DNA from: Candidatus Paceibacterota bacterium
Lineage (GTDB): Bacteria > Actinomycetota > Actinomycetes > Nanopelagicales > Nanopelagicaceae
Reading direction: 5' to 3'
NCBI GenBank assembly: GCA_035530615.1
Contig: DATKUL010000002.1
Coordinates: forward strand, 806,001-870,000
DNA length: 64,000 nt
In this document: in pieces, positions 1 to 7,686 of the stretch
How the letters are laid out: each line of letters opens with the position of its first letter
Position numbering within the stretch: position 1 is the stretch's first letter
Translations under genes and position numbers: made by a program
Notes under the pieces: generated by a model
The model's database searches: none
Seen by the model: only the letters and a program-made list of their open reading frames with translations
Told to the model about the DNA's origin: nothing

Positions 1-560
1 TCAGACAATTTCAATCTCCAATCGCATCGGCCTCAATTCAGCAGGTTCGGATTACTGATCAAGGGACGCCTCTCCTTAGGTGAGTTTAGAATGAACTGGT
101 GAAAATGGAACCCTTCGGGATCTGTTTTAGCTCTGAGTCCAAGAGCAAGACTTTGTTCTTTCAGGCGAAGGAATTAAAGCAAGGGGTAGTTCCAAATACA
201 AGAGCCTCCGCTAAAGGGTGACATCAACGATTAGTGGGGTTAACAGTTTGGACCATCATTTCAAGCAGAGTGATGGGGTTCGTTAACAATTAATAGTGAG
301 GTTCAGTATGACCGACCTCATTGATCCTGCTTCCAAAAGGAGAAGGTGGCCTTGACAACTTGTACGGCAAGGGGACATCAACCATCTCTTTTGGGAGAGG
401 GATTAACGACTTGTCTCATACATTGGGATCCGTGGGGTCGAAAGGACGGGAACCGACCTGAAAGATAATCCTTAACTCCATTGACGTGTCGCGGATCGCG
501 AACAAGAGAATTTCCATGAATAGCCAGTAATCTCTGGACTCTAAAGTCTATTTTTTCCTC
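1..560. other. Non-coding stretch with repeat remnants
   Basis: I see no convincing gene here. The stretch contains one full copy of the array repeat (146-241) and two weaker look-alikes. One is at about 282-303, where GTTAAC is followed by a TAATAGTGAGGTT-like string. The other is at about 369-414, with an AAGGGGACATCAACC string and then a GATTAACGACTTGT string. They read as decayed copies of the repeat found between the genes to the right. Short open frames here are too brief to support. Confidence 0.5.
146..241 (+). repeat. Array repeat R1, long form
   Basis: This 96 bp element matches 4641-4736 without gaps at about 79% identity by hand count. The left part can fold as a weak hairpin (CTTTG...TTAAAG around TTCTTTC/GAAGGA). 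The right end is the core ACATCAACGATTAGTGGGGTT, shared in variant form by all other copies. It is in the same orientation as the other copies. Confidence 0.75.
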
Positions 561-977
561 ATGATGAACTGGGGGCTGAATGTGAAAATTAAACCCGAAG
601 TCCTAGTCGGGGTTCTCATGGGACTGATAGTTGCGTTTCTTGCAGGGGCACTTGGCGGAGTATTTCTCGGAGGTGAAACTCTTGGGAGCCCTAACTTTTT
701 CGAAGTTTTTGAACCTATTGTCGGGGTCCTTGTTGGGGTCCTTGCTGGAGTTTTTGCTGGAGTTTTTGTTTTTCTGGCTATGCAAGGCGAGCGTGTCTTT
801 GAAGCGATTTTAGGTGGTGTCGCGTTGAGTTTTATGGTTAGTGTTCCTGTCGTTGCTGTCCTCTTCTTCTTTAATAACGCTAGGGGAGCCCATTTCACCG
901 TTGGGGGAGCCTTTTTCTTTATTGGCCTCGCACTGCTAATTTTCGTCGTTCGTCGTCGCAGGAAACGTCCGACTTAA
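561..977 (+). CDS. Small hydrophobic membrane protein, unknown function
   Basis: The 138-residue product has about four hydrophobic segments (roughly residues 14-38, 50-75, 82-104 and 111-131) and an Arg/Lys-rich C-terminus, so an inner-membrane location with a cytoplasmic tail is likely. The middle is rich in Gly and Val, with repeated GVL/GVF steps encoded by near-repeats around 715-770. I do not recognise a family. The start is one of two consecutive ATG codons and no clear ribosome-binding site precedes it. It is the only gene between repeats R1 and R2. The opposite strand is also open, but its product is Thr/Lys/Pro-rich and looks like a shadow. Confidence 0.5.
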   Translation: MMNWGLNVKIKPEVLVGVLMGLIVAFLAGALGGVFLGGETLGSPNFFEVFEPIVGVLVGVLAGVFAGVFVFLAMQGERVFEAILGGVALSFMVSVPVVAVLFFFNNARGAHFTVGGAFFFIGLALLIFVVRRRRKRPT

Positions 978-1030
978 AAGTTGGGACTATTTAATTGGAA
1001 TACCGATGGTTTGTTAGTCGTCCAAGTACT

Positions 1031-1073
1031 CACCCTCACCGTTGTTCACTTAATCATTTTGAATATGAGGGTG
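1031..1073. repeat. 8 bp inverted repeat abutting array repeat R2
   Basis: CACCCTCA at 1031-1038 pairs perfectly with TGAGGGTG at 1066-1073, enclosing a 27-base loop. The right arm overlaps the start of repeat R2. It lies just after the 561-977 gene and may act as a transcription stop or be part of the repeat's own structure. The other copies lack an equivalent perfect arm pair. Confidence 0.4.
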
Positions 1074-1093
1074 TATTAACGATTAGTCGGGTT
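1067..1093 (+). repeat. Array repeat R2, core form
   Basis: The core reads GGGTGTATTAAC then GATTAGTCGGGTT. It differs from the consensus TTAACGATTAGTGGGGTT by one base, a C in place of the first G of GGGG. It sits about 55 bp beyond the stop codon of the minus-strand HIT-like gene. Confidence 0.75.
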
Positions 1094-1148
1094 GGCTGCC
1101 TTTGTTATGACCACAAAAATTGCTAACGACGAGGGATCAGATTTTCCT

Positions 1149-1613
1149 TTAGCGACCGGTCAGACAATTCGTGATCGCAACTCGCAGTGCTTTGTGTTGA
1201 TCACCAAGTGCGGTTGCTTCATCTCGCCACTTATCTACCGGGTACAACCACACGGGTCGGTATATGAATTCTGGCGGTTCCCACTCGTACCGAGGCCAAA
1301 CGTGAGCGTGCAAAAAAGCATCGGCATTGCCGAGAATCTCAAGGTTGAGGCGCCGAAAAGAAGGATCAGCTTCTTTGCATGCCCGCTCCACCGCCTCGCC
1401 CAAGTTGGCCATACTTTCCAAGAACGCCGAGCGTTCGGACCGGGATAAATCTGACAAGCGCTCGGCCTTGGGATCGTCGGTAAGCAGTACGCAGTAACCC
1501 GGCAACCACTGTGGGTCGCCCATGACTGCAAAGCCGCCAGGCAGCCGAGCAAGCACGGTCGGGTTCTCACCCCGCAGTGCCGAGCCGATTCGATCTTGTC
1601 GCCACTGGTTCAT
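1149..1613 (-). CDS. HIT-superfamily-like protein
   Basis: The 154-residue product resembles HIT (histidine triad) nucleotide-binding proteins. It has a strand region with LPGYCVLLTDDP near residue 38, a helix rich in Glu/Arg, and a late LHAHVWPRY motif near residues 101-109. HIT hydrolases carry HxHxH; here H102 and H104 are present but the third position is Trp106, so normal phosphoramidase activity is doubtful. The ATG at 1613 is the only early start. It stands alone between repeats R2 and R3 and reads on the minus strand, so R2 lies downstream of its stop. The family call rests on the motif and fold order only. Confidence 0.6.
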   Translation of the reverse strand: MNQWRQDRIGSALRGENPTVLARLPGGFAVMGDPQWLPGYCVLLTDDPKAERLSDLSRSERSAFLESMANLGEAVERACKEADPSFRRLNLEILGNADAFLHAHVWPRYEWEPPEFIYRPVWLYPVDKWRDEATALGDQHKALRVAITNCLTGR

Positions 1614-1646
1614 TTAGAAAGTGTAGTTAGCATCCAATTCAGAACT

Positions 1647-1675
1647 AAGGGGTTGCATTAACGATTAGTGGGGTT
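1647..1675 (+). repeat. Array repeat R3, core form
   Basis: AAGGGGTTGCATTAACG is followed by ATTAGTGGGGTT. It ends 27 bp before the stop codon of the minus-strand secreted protein at 1703, placing it just past that gene's 3' end. Confidence 0.75.
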
Positions 1676-1702
1676 GGCTGATAAGTAGCATCATCTTGCG
1701 CG

Positions 1703-2137
1703 TTACGGCACCTGCGGCGGTCGTGAGACCAAGCCGCGTCTGATCCCTTCGCCAGATCCGTTCATGATCATGAGCGTGGCAGGCTTTTGGCCCATTACCA
1801 CCGCCCACCAGTGTGTGGCATTGCGTCCTGCCTTCGTGCCACACCATGCACCGCGAGCACTTCCGGGCATCGAAGCAAACACATGAGCAAGTGGAACGGT
1901 CGGTTTCGGGCCACCGTATTGATACGTGCGGAATACCGCGACCGTTGCAGGCGCCCACTCCAGTAGGACCGCAGAACGAAAACTTCCTTGACAGATTCGC
2001 TGAGGTGAGAGAGACCCGTAAGGAATCTTCTCTATCGGCGCCTGCGCATTGGCGGCTTCCATATGTATACCTACCGCACACACTGTCAGCACAATTAAGA
2101 TCGCCGCCACTCCACTAATTCGACTAACAGCTCTCAT
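1703..2137 (-). CDS. Secreted protein of unknown function
   Basis: About 144 residues. The N-terminus is a clear signal peptide: Arg residues, a hydrophobic run AAILIVLTVCAVGI, then a probable cleavage after an ANA motif near residue 32. The mature part holds two Cys, several Trp and no family I recognise. I chose the ATG at 2137 because AAGAAAGG lies six bases upstream; a TTG two codons earlier sits too close to it. The neighbour at 2180 is also secreted and on the same strand, 42 bp upstream, so the two may be co-transcribed. Confidence 0.55.
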   Translation of the reverse strand: MRAVSRISGVAAILIVLTVCAVGIHMEAANAQAPIEKIPYGSLSPQRICQGSFRSAVLLEWAPATVAVFRTYQYGGPKPTVPLAHVFASMPGSARGAWCGTKAGRNATHWWAVVMGQKPATLMIMNGSGEGIRRGLVSRPPQVP

Positions 2138-2179
2138 AGTCAACCTTTCTTAACTTTTGTCGACTCTTATTAGAAGAAA

Positions 2180-2992
2180 CTAACGCGCACTCGGCTTGGG
2201 AGGGAGTGGTCCACCCGGGGCCATCATTCCGGGACTTGTTGAAACGTTGGTTTCGATTCCACAATGATTGTCGAGTGCGTCGCCTACGAAACAACTGGAC
2301 CCACCAATGGCTGGTCCACCATCGCGACCAGTTCCAAACCATTGAAGATCAAAAGTTTTGGTTGCTATATCCGCTGGCGTGGATATTGCACCAGGCGATA
2401 ATGCGCATCGACCATCGGTCAGAAAATAGAATCCTGGGTGTTCCTTGGAGAAGTGCAAGCCAACTTCGAGTCGTACGCCTCGTGGTAATTGCTTTATGTC
2501 TCCCCAACAATTCACGATCTGAGTACCTGCTGGAAGAGTCGATGAATCAACAGCGGAGATGCGAGTCCACCACCACGCAGGGTCAAGCGGTTGACTATCT
2601 CCAACCCAGTCGACGCGCATTGGATTTGTCAGTGCACTGGGATCAAATGCGCACCGACCATCGATTAGAAAATGAAACCCGGGGTCTTGTTGAGGAGAAG
2701 CAACAACGGGAGTGCTTATTACACCTGGCTGCATTAGTTTTTGGCTAGGAGTGCAATTCACGATCTGAGTACCAACAGGAAGGGCTGCTAATTGCTCGGC
2801 GCCGAGATCAACCCAAGATTTGGCAACGATGCTTGACCTAGATGCGACAGTATCGATCCTGGTATTTGTGTTTGAGTTGAGCGCCAGCGCGCTGCCAACG
2901 CCAAAGAACACTATCGGCGAAACCAGCACGGCAATGACGATTTTCGCGCGAGTAGAACTCATGGGGAATTTCTTCAGGGATTGTGGCTCCAT
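2180..2992 (-). CDS. Secreted protein with two internal Cys-containing repeats
   Basis: The 270-residue product has an N-terminal hydrophobic segment (about residues 18-38) that looks like a signal peptide or anchor. Two homologous blocks follow, at about residues 70-124 and 152-206. Each has the pattern LP.GTQIVNC, then 34 residues later DGRC, with a PGF.FL.DGRCA core, so each block could form one disulfide. The C-terminus is Gly/Pro-rich. I do not recognise the family. The start could be the ATG at 2992 or one at 2962; the 2992 start is favoured because its leader is copied in front of the sigma factor gene on the other strand. Confidence 0.6.
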   Translation of the reverse strand: MEPQSLKKFPMSSTRAKIVIAVLVSPIVFFGVGSALALNSNTNTRIDTVASRSSIVAKSWVDLGAEQLAALPVGTQIVNCTPSQKLMQPGVISTPVVASPQQDPGFHFLIDGRCAFDPSALTNPMRVDWVGDSQPLDPAWWWTRISAVDSSTLPAGTQIVNCWGDIKQLPRGVRLEVGLHFSKEHPGFYFLTDGRCALSPGAISTPADIATKTFDLQWFGTGRDGGPAIGGSSCFVGDALDNHCGIETNVSTSPGMMAPGGPLPPKPSAR

Positions 2993-3217
2993 ATCTCTTT
3001 TACGTTTGAGGGCACCAATTTCTTTAGATTGAGTTCCATGACGCGGGCGTGTTTTTGATTTTGAATCGGATTGTTCGAGCCGGTCCCGAGGCTTTGTATA
3101 TGATGTTGGAAACTGGTGGAAGTCGGGAGTCTCGATTTATTTAGATCCCAAATTCCCTCCGTTTTTGGTAAAGAAAACGGTCCCCTCAAACGTAGGAGAA
3201 GTATGCAGCCGCAATCC
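2977..3217. promoter_or_regulatory. Divergent control region with an inverted duplicated leader
   Basis: The region between the minus-strand secreted protein and the plus-strand sigma gene holds two inverted copies of a ~50 bp leader, at 2977-3026 and 3169-3217. Read toward each gene, both contain TAAAGAAA, then GGT, then CCCTCAAACGTA, then the ribosome-binding site and the start codon with AGCC and CAATCC just after. Similarity is roughly 75-80% by eye. The shared leader suggests the two genes are expressed under the same signal, perhaps by the sigma factor itself; this is inference. Confidence 0.55.
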
Positions 3218-3688
3218 TTCAAGGATTTCTACAGCATCTCTAAAGACGGGTGCTTTCGAGCCCTGGCCGTCACCGTGCAAAACCTTGGCGAAGCAGAAGA
3301 TCTGCTCGCCGAGAGTTTCACGCGGGGGTTGGAGCATTGGGAAGAACTTCAAAAGCATCCGGCCCCCGAAGCATGGATTGTGCGAACCGCGCTCAACCTA
3401 CATCGTGACAGATGGCGACGAATTCTGACTGCCGCCAAGTTCGGCCCAATGGAACACGACTACTCAATAGATATCCTCGAATTTGTGGATCCGGAGTTAA
3501 TAAAGGCTATTCGCTCACTTCCCGAAAAGCAGAGATTGGTGATCGCCTTCCGAGTCTTGCTTGATTTATCGATTGAGCAAACGGCAACAGAAATGGGCAT
3601 TGCAGCAGGAACCGTTGCAGCCCATCTCAACCGCGCATTGCAAACTTTACGAACAACTCTGAATAAACGAAGCTGGGTAGAGGAGTAA
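3203..3688 (+). CDS. ECF-type RNA polymerase sigma factor
   Basis: 161 residues, a normal size for extracytoplasmic-function sigma factors. Region 2 lies around residues 8-75 (AEDLLAESFTRGLEHW, then a Trp/Arg-rich DRWRRI segment), and region 4 lies around 100-150 (LPEKQRLVIAFRVLLDLS, then a helix-turn-helix ending AHLNRALQTLR). It would direct core polymerase to a small regulon. The frame is open further upstream, but ATG 3203 has AGGAG just before it and fits the family. The next gene starts two bases after the stop and encodes a membrane protein, the usual arrangement for a sigma/anti-sigma pair. Confidence 0.8.
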   Translation: MQPQSFKDFYSISKDGCFRALAVTVQNLGEAEDLLAESFTRGLEHWEELQKHPAPEAWIVRTALNLHRDRWRRILTAAKFGPMEHDYSIDILEFVDPELIKAIRSLPEKQRLVIAFRVLLDLSIEQTATEMGIAAGTVAAHLNRALQTLRTTLNKRSWVEE

Positions 3689-3690
3689 AC

Positions 3691-4518
3691 ATGTCAACAT
3701 CACCGGATCTTTTGACCGAAAAAGAAATTCACGAACTCTCGGCACAATTAAAGGCTTCCCTGAACCCACTGACCTTTGATAAGCCATTTGTTGAATACAA
3801 GAAGCGCCAATCCAACCATGCAAGGCAGTGGACTCTTTCTGGAGTTGCTGCTGCCTTCATCGCGATTGCCGCGTATTCCGTAATAGGTCAATTGAGCGTT
3901 GCTCCAGCATGGAGTGCCTCACCGTTGAAGGTAAGCGCCGCAAATGAAGCGGCGATTCTTACAAGCTGCTCCCTCTTCCTCCCAAAGGCACTACAAAGTG
4001 GACAAGCCTCATCTTTGGAACATCCGAAGGTTCATTTAGTAGATTTTCGATCCGACTATGGAGATGCGGTGTTAATCACTGGAGGAATGAATCCGCAAAC
4101 CACGCGAACGTGGACCTGTCATTTCATTAAGCCGAAGAACTCCAAATTCAAGGCAATAGACTTGAGCGAAGCGAAGTTTTCTTATAGTTACGTCGCTGGT
4201 AACCCAAAGAAAATCATCCCAGGACCAAGCATTTCGGCTACGGCAGCAATTTTGACGCCAACAAACATTAAGCGCCGAGAATCGGTGTCGGTTGTGTGGC
4301 GGGGCGGGGATTCCTTTGATGGCGTGAAAATTCCCGCATCACAGATTATGAGTGGCCCGGTGATCTTTGGTGCGGTTTCAGTCAAAGTCAAGTGTCCAAA
4401 TCTGCCATCAGCCGAAGCGGCGATTAGCAACACTGGCGGCATATTTAGTATTTGGATTCCGTCGACATCCCCAAAGTGCTTAGTCACCTACTTTGATCAA
4501 AATGGAAAAATCATCTGA
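3691..4518 (+). CDS. Single-pass membrane protein, probable anti-sigma partner
   Basis: The 275-residue product has a hydrophilic N-terminus (1-45), one membrane span (about 46-68) and a ~200-residue outer domain with a few Cys. The gene is translationally coupled to the sigma factor. This layout fits an anti-sigma factor with a sensing domain outside the membrane, although I see no zinc-binding HxxxCxxC motif in the N-terminal part. The role is inferred from position and topology. Confidence 0.6.
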   Translation: MSTSPDLLTEKEIHELSAQLKASLNPLTFDKPFVEYKKRQSNHARQWTLSGVAAAFIAIAAYSVIGQLSVAPAWSASPLKVSAANEAAILTSCSLFLPKALQSGQASSLEHPKVHLVDFRSDYGDAVLITGGMNPQTTRTWTCHFIKPKNSKFKAIDLSEAKFSYSYVAGNPKKIIPGPSISATAAILTPTNIKRRESVSVVWRGGDSFDGVKIPASQIMSGPVIFGAVSVKVKCPNLPSAEAAISNTGGIFSIWIPSTSPKCLVTYFDQNGKII

Positions 4519-4539
4519 CTCGCTCCGAGTTCTTTCGCC

Positions 4540-4570
4540 CCATCGACTGACAGTATCGAGAAGTCGATGG
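4540..4570 (+). terminator. Hairpin after the sigma/membrane-protein pair
   Basis: CCATCGACT (4540-4548) and AGTCGATGG (4562-4570) form a perfect nine-pair stem 22 bp past the stop codon. There is no immediate U-run, so it may be a weak or Rho-assisted terminator. A second small hairpin, CCTCC-CGACA-GGAGG, lies at 4606-4620. Confidence 0.45.
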
Positions 4571-4640
4571 CTTCACATTGCGATTTTTACGCAAGTAAAG
4601 AGAAGCCTCCCGACAGGAGGTCGATCCTAACAACCTAAAA

Positions 4641-4736
4641 CAAGGCTTTGTTCTTTCATGCGAAAGAGTCAAAGCAAGGGGAAGTTCCAAAGATAAGAGC
4701 CCGCCACCAAGGGGTGTATTAACGATTGGTGGGGTT
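4641..4736 (+). repeat. Array repeat R4, long form with hairpin
   Basis: This is the best-preserved long copy (96 bp). The left end folds as GCTTTG-T-TCTTTC-ATGC-GAAAGA-GT-CAAAGC, a two-part stem with a four-base loop. The right end carries the core GGGGTGTATTAACG, ATTGGTGGGGTT. It matches 146-241 without gaps. Confidence 0.75.
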
Positions 4737-4905
4737 GCTGGCGTGAGTTGGCTTGTCCATTCAAACCGACAACTACTACGTGCTACCTGTGACCTCCTGC
4801 ACTGATCGGATAGCGACGGTCAGAGTTCAATGAACGCACTTTGAAATTTGTCTCTTGCTCATAAGTCCCCGTGGAAAATTGATGACTCCTACGTTCCTAC
4901 TCGGT

Positions 4906-5778
4906 CTATTCCGGTACGGGAATGTTGCAGATCTGATAGATCAACTTCTTAACCTCATACAGATAGGCAGTTATTTCCCTGAGATTGAAATCGCTGCCTC
5001 CTACGTCTACCGTGTAGTCCAAGGCAACGGGCACTTTGGATCTAGCGAGCGCGATTCTGGCGGAAGTTTCAATGCTCACGTGCGGGTTGCCATCCAATAG
5101 CTCCCCGAAGTTGTCTCCAAATGGTTGAATATCGAAGCCGTCTACAGTTCCCTTCGAGGTTGCCTGACCAAGATCACTATGGTTTATCTCAAACGCCGCT
5201 TCGAAACTAAGACTTGCGTTTGCTCTGGCTGAAATCATTCCGCGGTGTTTGTCTCGGTTGCTCATTTCAGCTAGGACTGCAAGAAACGCTTTAGCAGGTG
5301 GGTCAGCGAGATATGGCTGAGTGTGTTTTATTCGTTCGATAAACGTCGGCGGCATTGATTTCAAATTCTCGGCCACTTCTCTCCACTTGGACTCTGTGAG
5401 CGACGCAGGGAAAAAAACCTGTTTTGGGTTTGCCGGTTTATTGCCCTCTAAATGACATAGTTCCCACGCCAAAGCATCCAGAGCACTACGCATGTTGTGA
5501 ACGGCATCCCCCAAGAGGAGGGACATCTCCGCGAGGGGTGGCGTTGACTCGACTCGAAGGATGCTAGTGAGGTGTTTACCTGTGGGATCGATAGATAGCT
5601 CCGCCCACGTGTGCCATCCAGTGTCCCACTGGCTTATTCGATCTTGTAGATCACTTAGGTGCGAAATCCCCCGTGTCCATTTCATTTCACACCACGTGGA
5701 AATTTCTACGCCAGGTCGAACAGAGTCCTTCATCATGAAAGAACTGTAGTAGCTCTGCAATCGAAATTTGCATAACAT
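4906..5778 (-). CDS. Hypothetical cytoplasmic protein
   Basis: Up to 290 residues. Conserved-looking features are a helix with LLGDAVHNMRSALDALAWEL in the middle and a later SNRDKHRGM motif, a combination I associate with widespread uncharacterised proteins found in accessory regions. There is no signal peptide or membrane span. The true start is uncertain: ATG codons at 5778, 5736 and further in are all without a convincing ribosome-binding site, and family-like sequence begins only near residue 32. It is the only gene between R4 and R5. No function is assigned. Confidence 0.55.
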   Translation of the reverse strand: MLCKFRLQSYYSSFMMKDSVRPGVEISTWCEMKWTRGISHLSDLQDRISQWDTGWHTWAELSIDPTGKHLTSILRVESTPPLAEMSLLLGDAVHNMRSALDALAWELCHLEGNKPANPKQVFFPASLTESKWREVAENLKSMPPTFIERIKHTQPYLADPPAKAFLAVLAEMSNRDKHRGMISARANASLSFEAAFEINHSDLGQATSKGTVDGFDIQPFGDNFGELLDGNPHVSIETSARIALARSKVPVALDYTVDVGGSDFNLREITAYLYEVKKLIYQICNIPVPE

Positions 5779-5822
5779 CGTGTCTGTGCATCTCTTCTGC
5801 GACCTTAAGACAATTGCATCCT

Positions 5823-5850
5823 TAGGGGTGTATTAACGATTAGTCGGGTT
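5823..5850 (+). repeat. Array repeat R5, core form
   Basis: TAGGGGTGTATTAACG is followed by ATTAGTCGGGTT. Like R2 it carries the TCGGG variant. It lies between a minus-strand gene (4906-5778) and a plus-strand gene (6001-6219). Confidence 0.75.
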
Positions 5851-6000
5851 GCCGGAAGTAGTTGCACATCAATTACGAACAAACCTGATGGCTGCTCCCG
5901 CAATGCCCGTATAAAGAGTGACCGTGGGGATGGGGTCGAATGACCATCAGATTGGGCCTTCATGGGTACACTGAAAAATTCCTAGGAAGGGACTAGAAAT

Positions 6001-6219
6001 ATGTTCGTGGGCAATGTTGGATTTTCGGGGATCTTCATTCTGTTTATTGTTCTTTATCTTCTAGTTTGCATTAAATTCTTGGCTTGGTGCGCAAAGACTG
6101 CTCGAAAAGTAGAGCGTTCACCAATAGGTTTTGCGTGGCTTGGTTTCTTCGCCCCAATAGTTGCCTGGGCTATTTTGCTAACGTTGAACAAAGATGCCAA
6201 ATATGCGGCTAAAAATTGA
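6001..6219 (+). CDS. Small two-span membrane protein
   Basis: The 72-residue product has two hydrophobic segments (about residues 8-28 and 44-61) separated by a basic loop (AKTARKVERS). A GGAAGGGA ribosome-binding site lies nine bases before the ATG. It is the only gene between R5 and R6. Small proteins of this shape occur as transporter partners or in stress responses, but I recognise no family. Confidence 0.5.
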   Translation: MFVGNVGFSGIFILFIVLYLLVCIKFLAWCAKTARKVERSPIGFAWLGFFAPIVAWAILLTLNKDAKYAAKN

Positions 6220-6289
6220 GACAGTGTTCGTTTTCATGCCCTCTTGATTCACTTTAGAATTTAAGAACGGTTCTTTCTAGCCCGGCGTC

Positions 6290-6318
6290 AAGGGGTGACA
6301 TTAACGATTGGTGGGGTT
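6290..6318 (+). repeat. Array repeat R6, intermediate form
   Basis: AAGGGGTGACATTAACG is followed by ATTGGTGGGGTT. Upstream it keeps a GTTCTTTC string and a TCAAGGGG string, which look like shortened remains of the long form seen at 4641-4736. It lies 24 bp past the stop of the minus-strand EamA gene. Confidence 0.75.
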
Positions 6319-6342
6319 ACTGAGATGCGTGCCACTGCGTTT

Positions 6343-7224
6343 CTATAACGCTGCGTTACTCCGTCTTTGATTCCAGGAGAGAGCCTGAAGGCTAAACAGC
6401 ACCAGGACAGCACCAATTATTTGTGGCAACTTCGGGATTCCCCTCCCCAAAATCCAGGAACCCACCATCGCAATGACAAGTATGAAATTCAATGCGATCC
6501 CCAAGTGTGCCGCCTTGATTTTCTTGGCAGCGATTGTAAAAGATAGGAATGCCAATCCCACTCCGAAGAGACCTGCGAGTATCGCCGAACCTGTGAACTT
6601 CAATTCGTAGCTCTTTGCCACGTACCTTCCAGGCGTGAGCAAGAATACGAGTGCACAAAAAATAGTGGATGCCACCATCTGCCCAAATGCAAGGGCGTAG
6701 ACATCAACGTTCACGCCGTACTTGCGCACTGTTACAACATAAAGTGCTGCCGTCAGTGCCGCGAGAGAAAAGAAGAGAATGGCTAGAGGGCTTGCTCCAG
6801 TCGACCCATTCCATGGATTTGCCCCGATGACAGCACCTGATATTCCGATGAGCACTGCAATCCACTCGATCGATGTAACTCGCTCCTTCAGCCAGAGGAG
6901 ACCGATGAGCACGATGAAAATGGTCTCAAGACTCAAAATCATTATGCCAATGCTCACCGTGCTGCGCTGAAATCCCAAATTGGCAAAATAGAAGGTGAGT
7001 CCTGGTTCGAGAACTCCCAGAATTATGGCTAAACGCCATGGAATGCGAACTTTAGATCGGCGAAAGAGCAGAATCGTTCCGAGTAGCAACGCTCCGACCA
7101 ATGATTGAATGACAGTCAGCGCCACGGGAGAAAAGGATTCCACGGCCAGATCCGAAAAGGGACTTGCGACACCCCAACATATGGTTGAAAACGCTAGCAA
7201 TGCGTATGCAATTTTGGAGTTCAC
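6343..7224 (-). CDS. EamA/DMT-family transporter
   Basis: 293 residues with about ten hydrophobic segments arranged as two EamA halves, near residues 5-135 and 145-285. The CWGVASPFSDLAVE segment at the start and the LKERVTSIEWIAVLIGISGAVI segment at the end of the first half are typical of drug/metabolite transporters. It probably exports a small metabolite; the substrate cannot be read from sequence. It is the single gene between R6 and R7 and appears intact. Confidence 0.8.
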   Translation of the reverse strand: MNSKIAYALLAFSTICWGVASPFSDLAVESFSPVALTVIQSLVGALLLGTILLFRRSKVRIPWRLAIILGVLEPGLTFYFANLGFQRSTVSIGIMILSLETIFIVLIGLLWLKERVTSIEWIAVLIGISGAVIGANPWNGSTGASPLAILFFSLAALTAALYVVTVRKYGVNVDVYALAFGQMVASTIFCALVFLLTPGRYVAKSYELKFTGSAILAGLFGVGLAFLSFTIAAKKIKAAHLGIALNFILVIAMVGSWILGRGIPKLPQIIGAVLVLFSLQALSWNQRRSNAAL

Positions 7225-7322
7225 CTCGCAATTGAAGCAGACATGACGCTCGCCGTCTAAGACACTAACTTGATTTACTTTGTAACCGAGGGGATTCTCG
7301 ATCAGTTGATGAAAGAAGAGGA

Positions 7323-7350
7323 TGGGGGTGTATTAATGACTAGTGGGGTT
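7323..7350 (+). repeat. Array repeat R7, core form
   Basis: TGGGGGTGTATTAATG is followed by ACTAGTGGGGTT, with two changes in the central part relative to consensus. It lies about 115 bp from the tRNA-like sequence. Confidence 0.75.
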
Positions 7351-7465
7351 GCCCAAGATTCTGCGCGAAGAAATTGAAAGGACCTAGAGTTACCTCAAGG
7401 TCCGTGCTCAGTCTCTCTAACTCTTTGATCGATACCAATAGATCAGTTTCGAAAGACTAAGGCTG

Positions 7466-7542
7466 TGGTGCGGACGGCGGGATTCGAACCCGTATCTCTG
7501 GTTTGGTAAAAAGCAGCATGTTGCCAGTTACACCACGACAAC
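7466..7542 (-). tRNA. Degenerate tRNA, Lys(UUU)-like, probably a relic
   Basis: On the minus strand there is a T arm with GGTTCGAATCCC, a D arm of the GGTGTAACTGGC type and an encoded CCA at 7466-7468, giving a 77-base span. The acceptor stem has at least two mismatches and the anticodon stem does not pair around a CTTTTTA loop, which would read UUU. It is therefore more likely a decayed tRNA than a working one. It sits inside the repeat-bounded unit with arsM. Confidence 0.45.
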
Positions 7543-7624
7543 ATCGCGCACGAATATTGGCTCTTATCCAAAAAACAGAATGTTCCTGGGTTGACCGTGG
7601 TGGAAATCGTTAGTATGTGAATTG

Positions 7625-7661
7625 CAAAAAAAGAGACCCGAGGGGATCCTCCAGGTCTCTT
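7625..7661 (-). terminator. Rho-independent terminator of arsM
   Basis: On the minus strand AGAGACC and GGTCTCT enclose a GC-rich 14-base loop and are followed by a run of T's (the A-run at 7626-7632 on the plus strand). It lies 26 bp past the arsM stop codon. Confidence 0.85.
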
Positions 7662-7686
7662 AATTCGCCAGTCGCAAGATGCGCGA

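Noticed and set aside
548-898. Thr/Lys/Pro-rich open frame on the minus strand
   Set aside because: It lies exactly opposite the hydrophobic membrane protein and has biased composition expected of an antisense frame.
2206-2748. 180-codon plus-strand frame
   Set aside because: It is opposite the secreted double-repeat protein, whose signal peptide and internal repeat are clear. The plus frame has no domain.
4188-4487. 99-codon minus-strand frame inside the sigma partner gene
   Set aside because: It is fully nested in a gene with clear topology and coupling to the sigma factor, and it has no supporting features.
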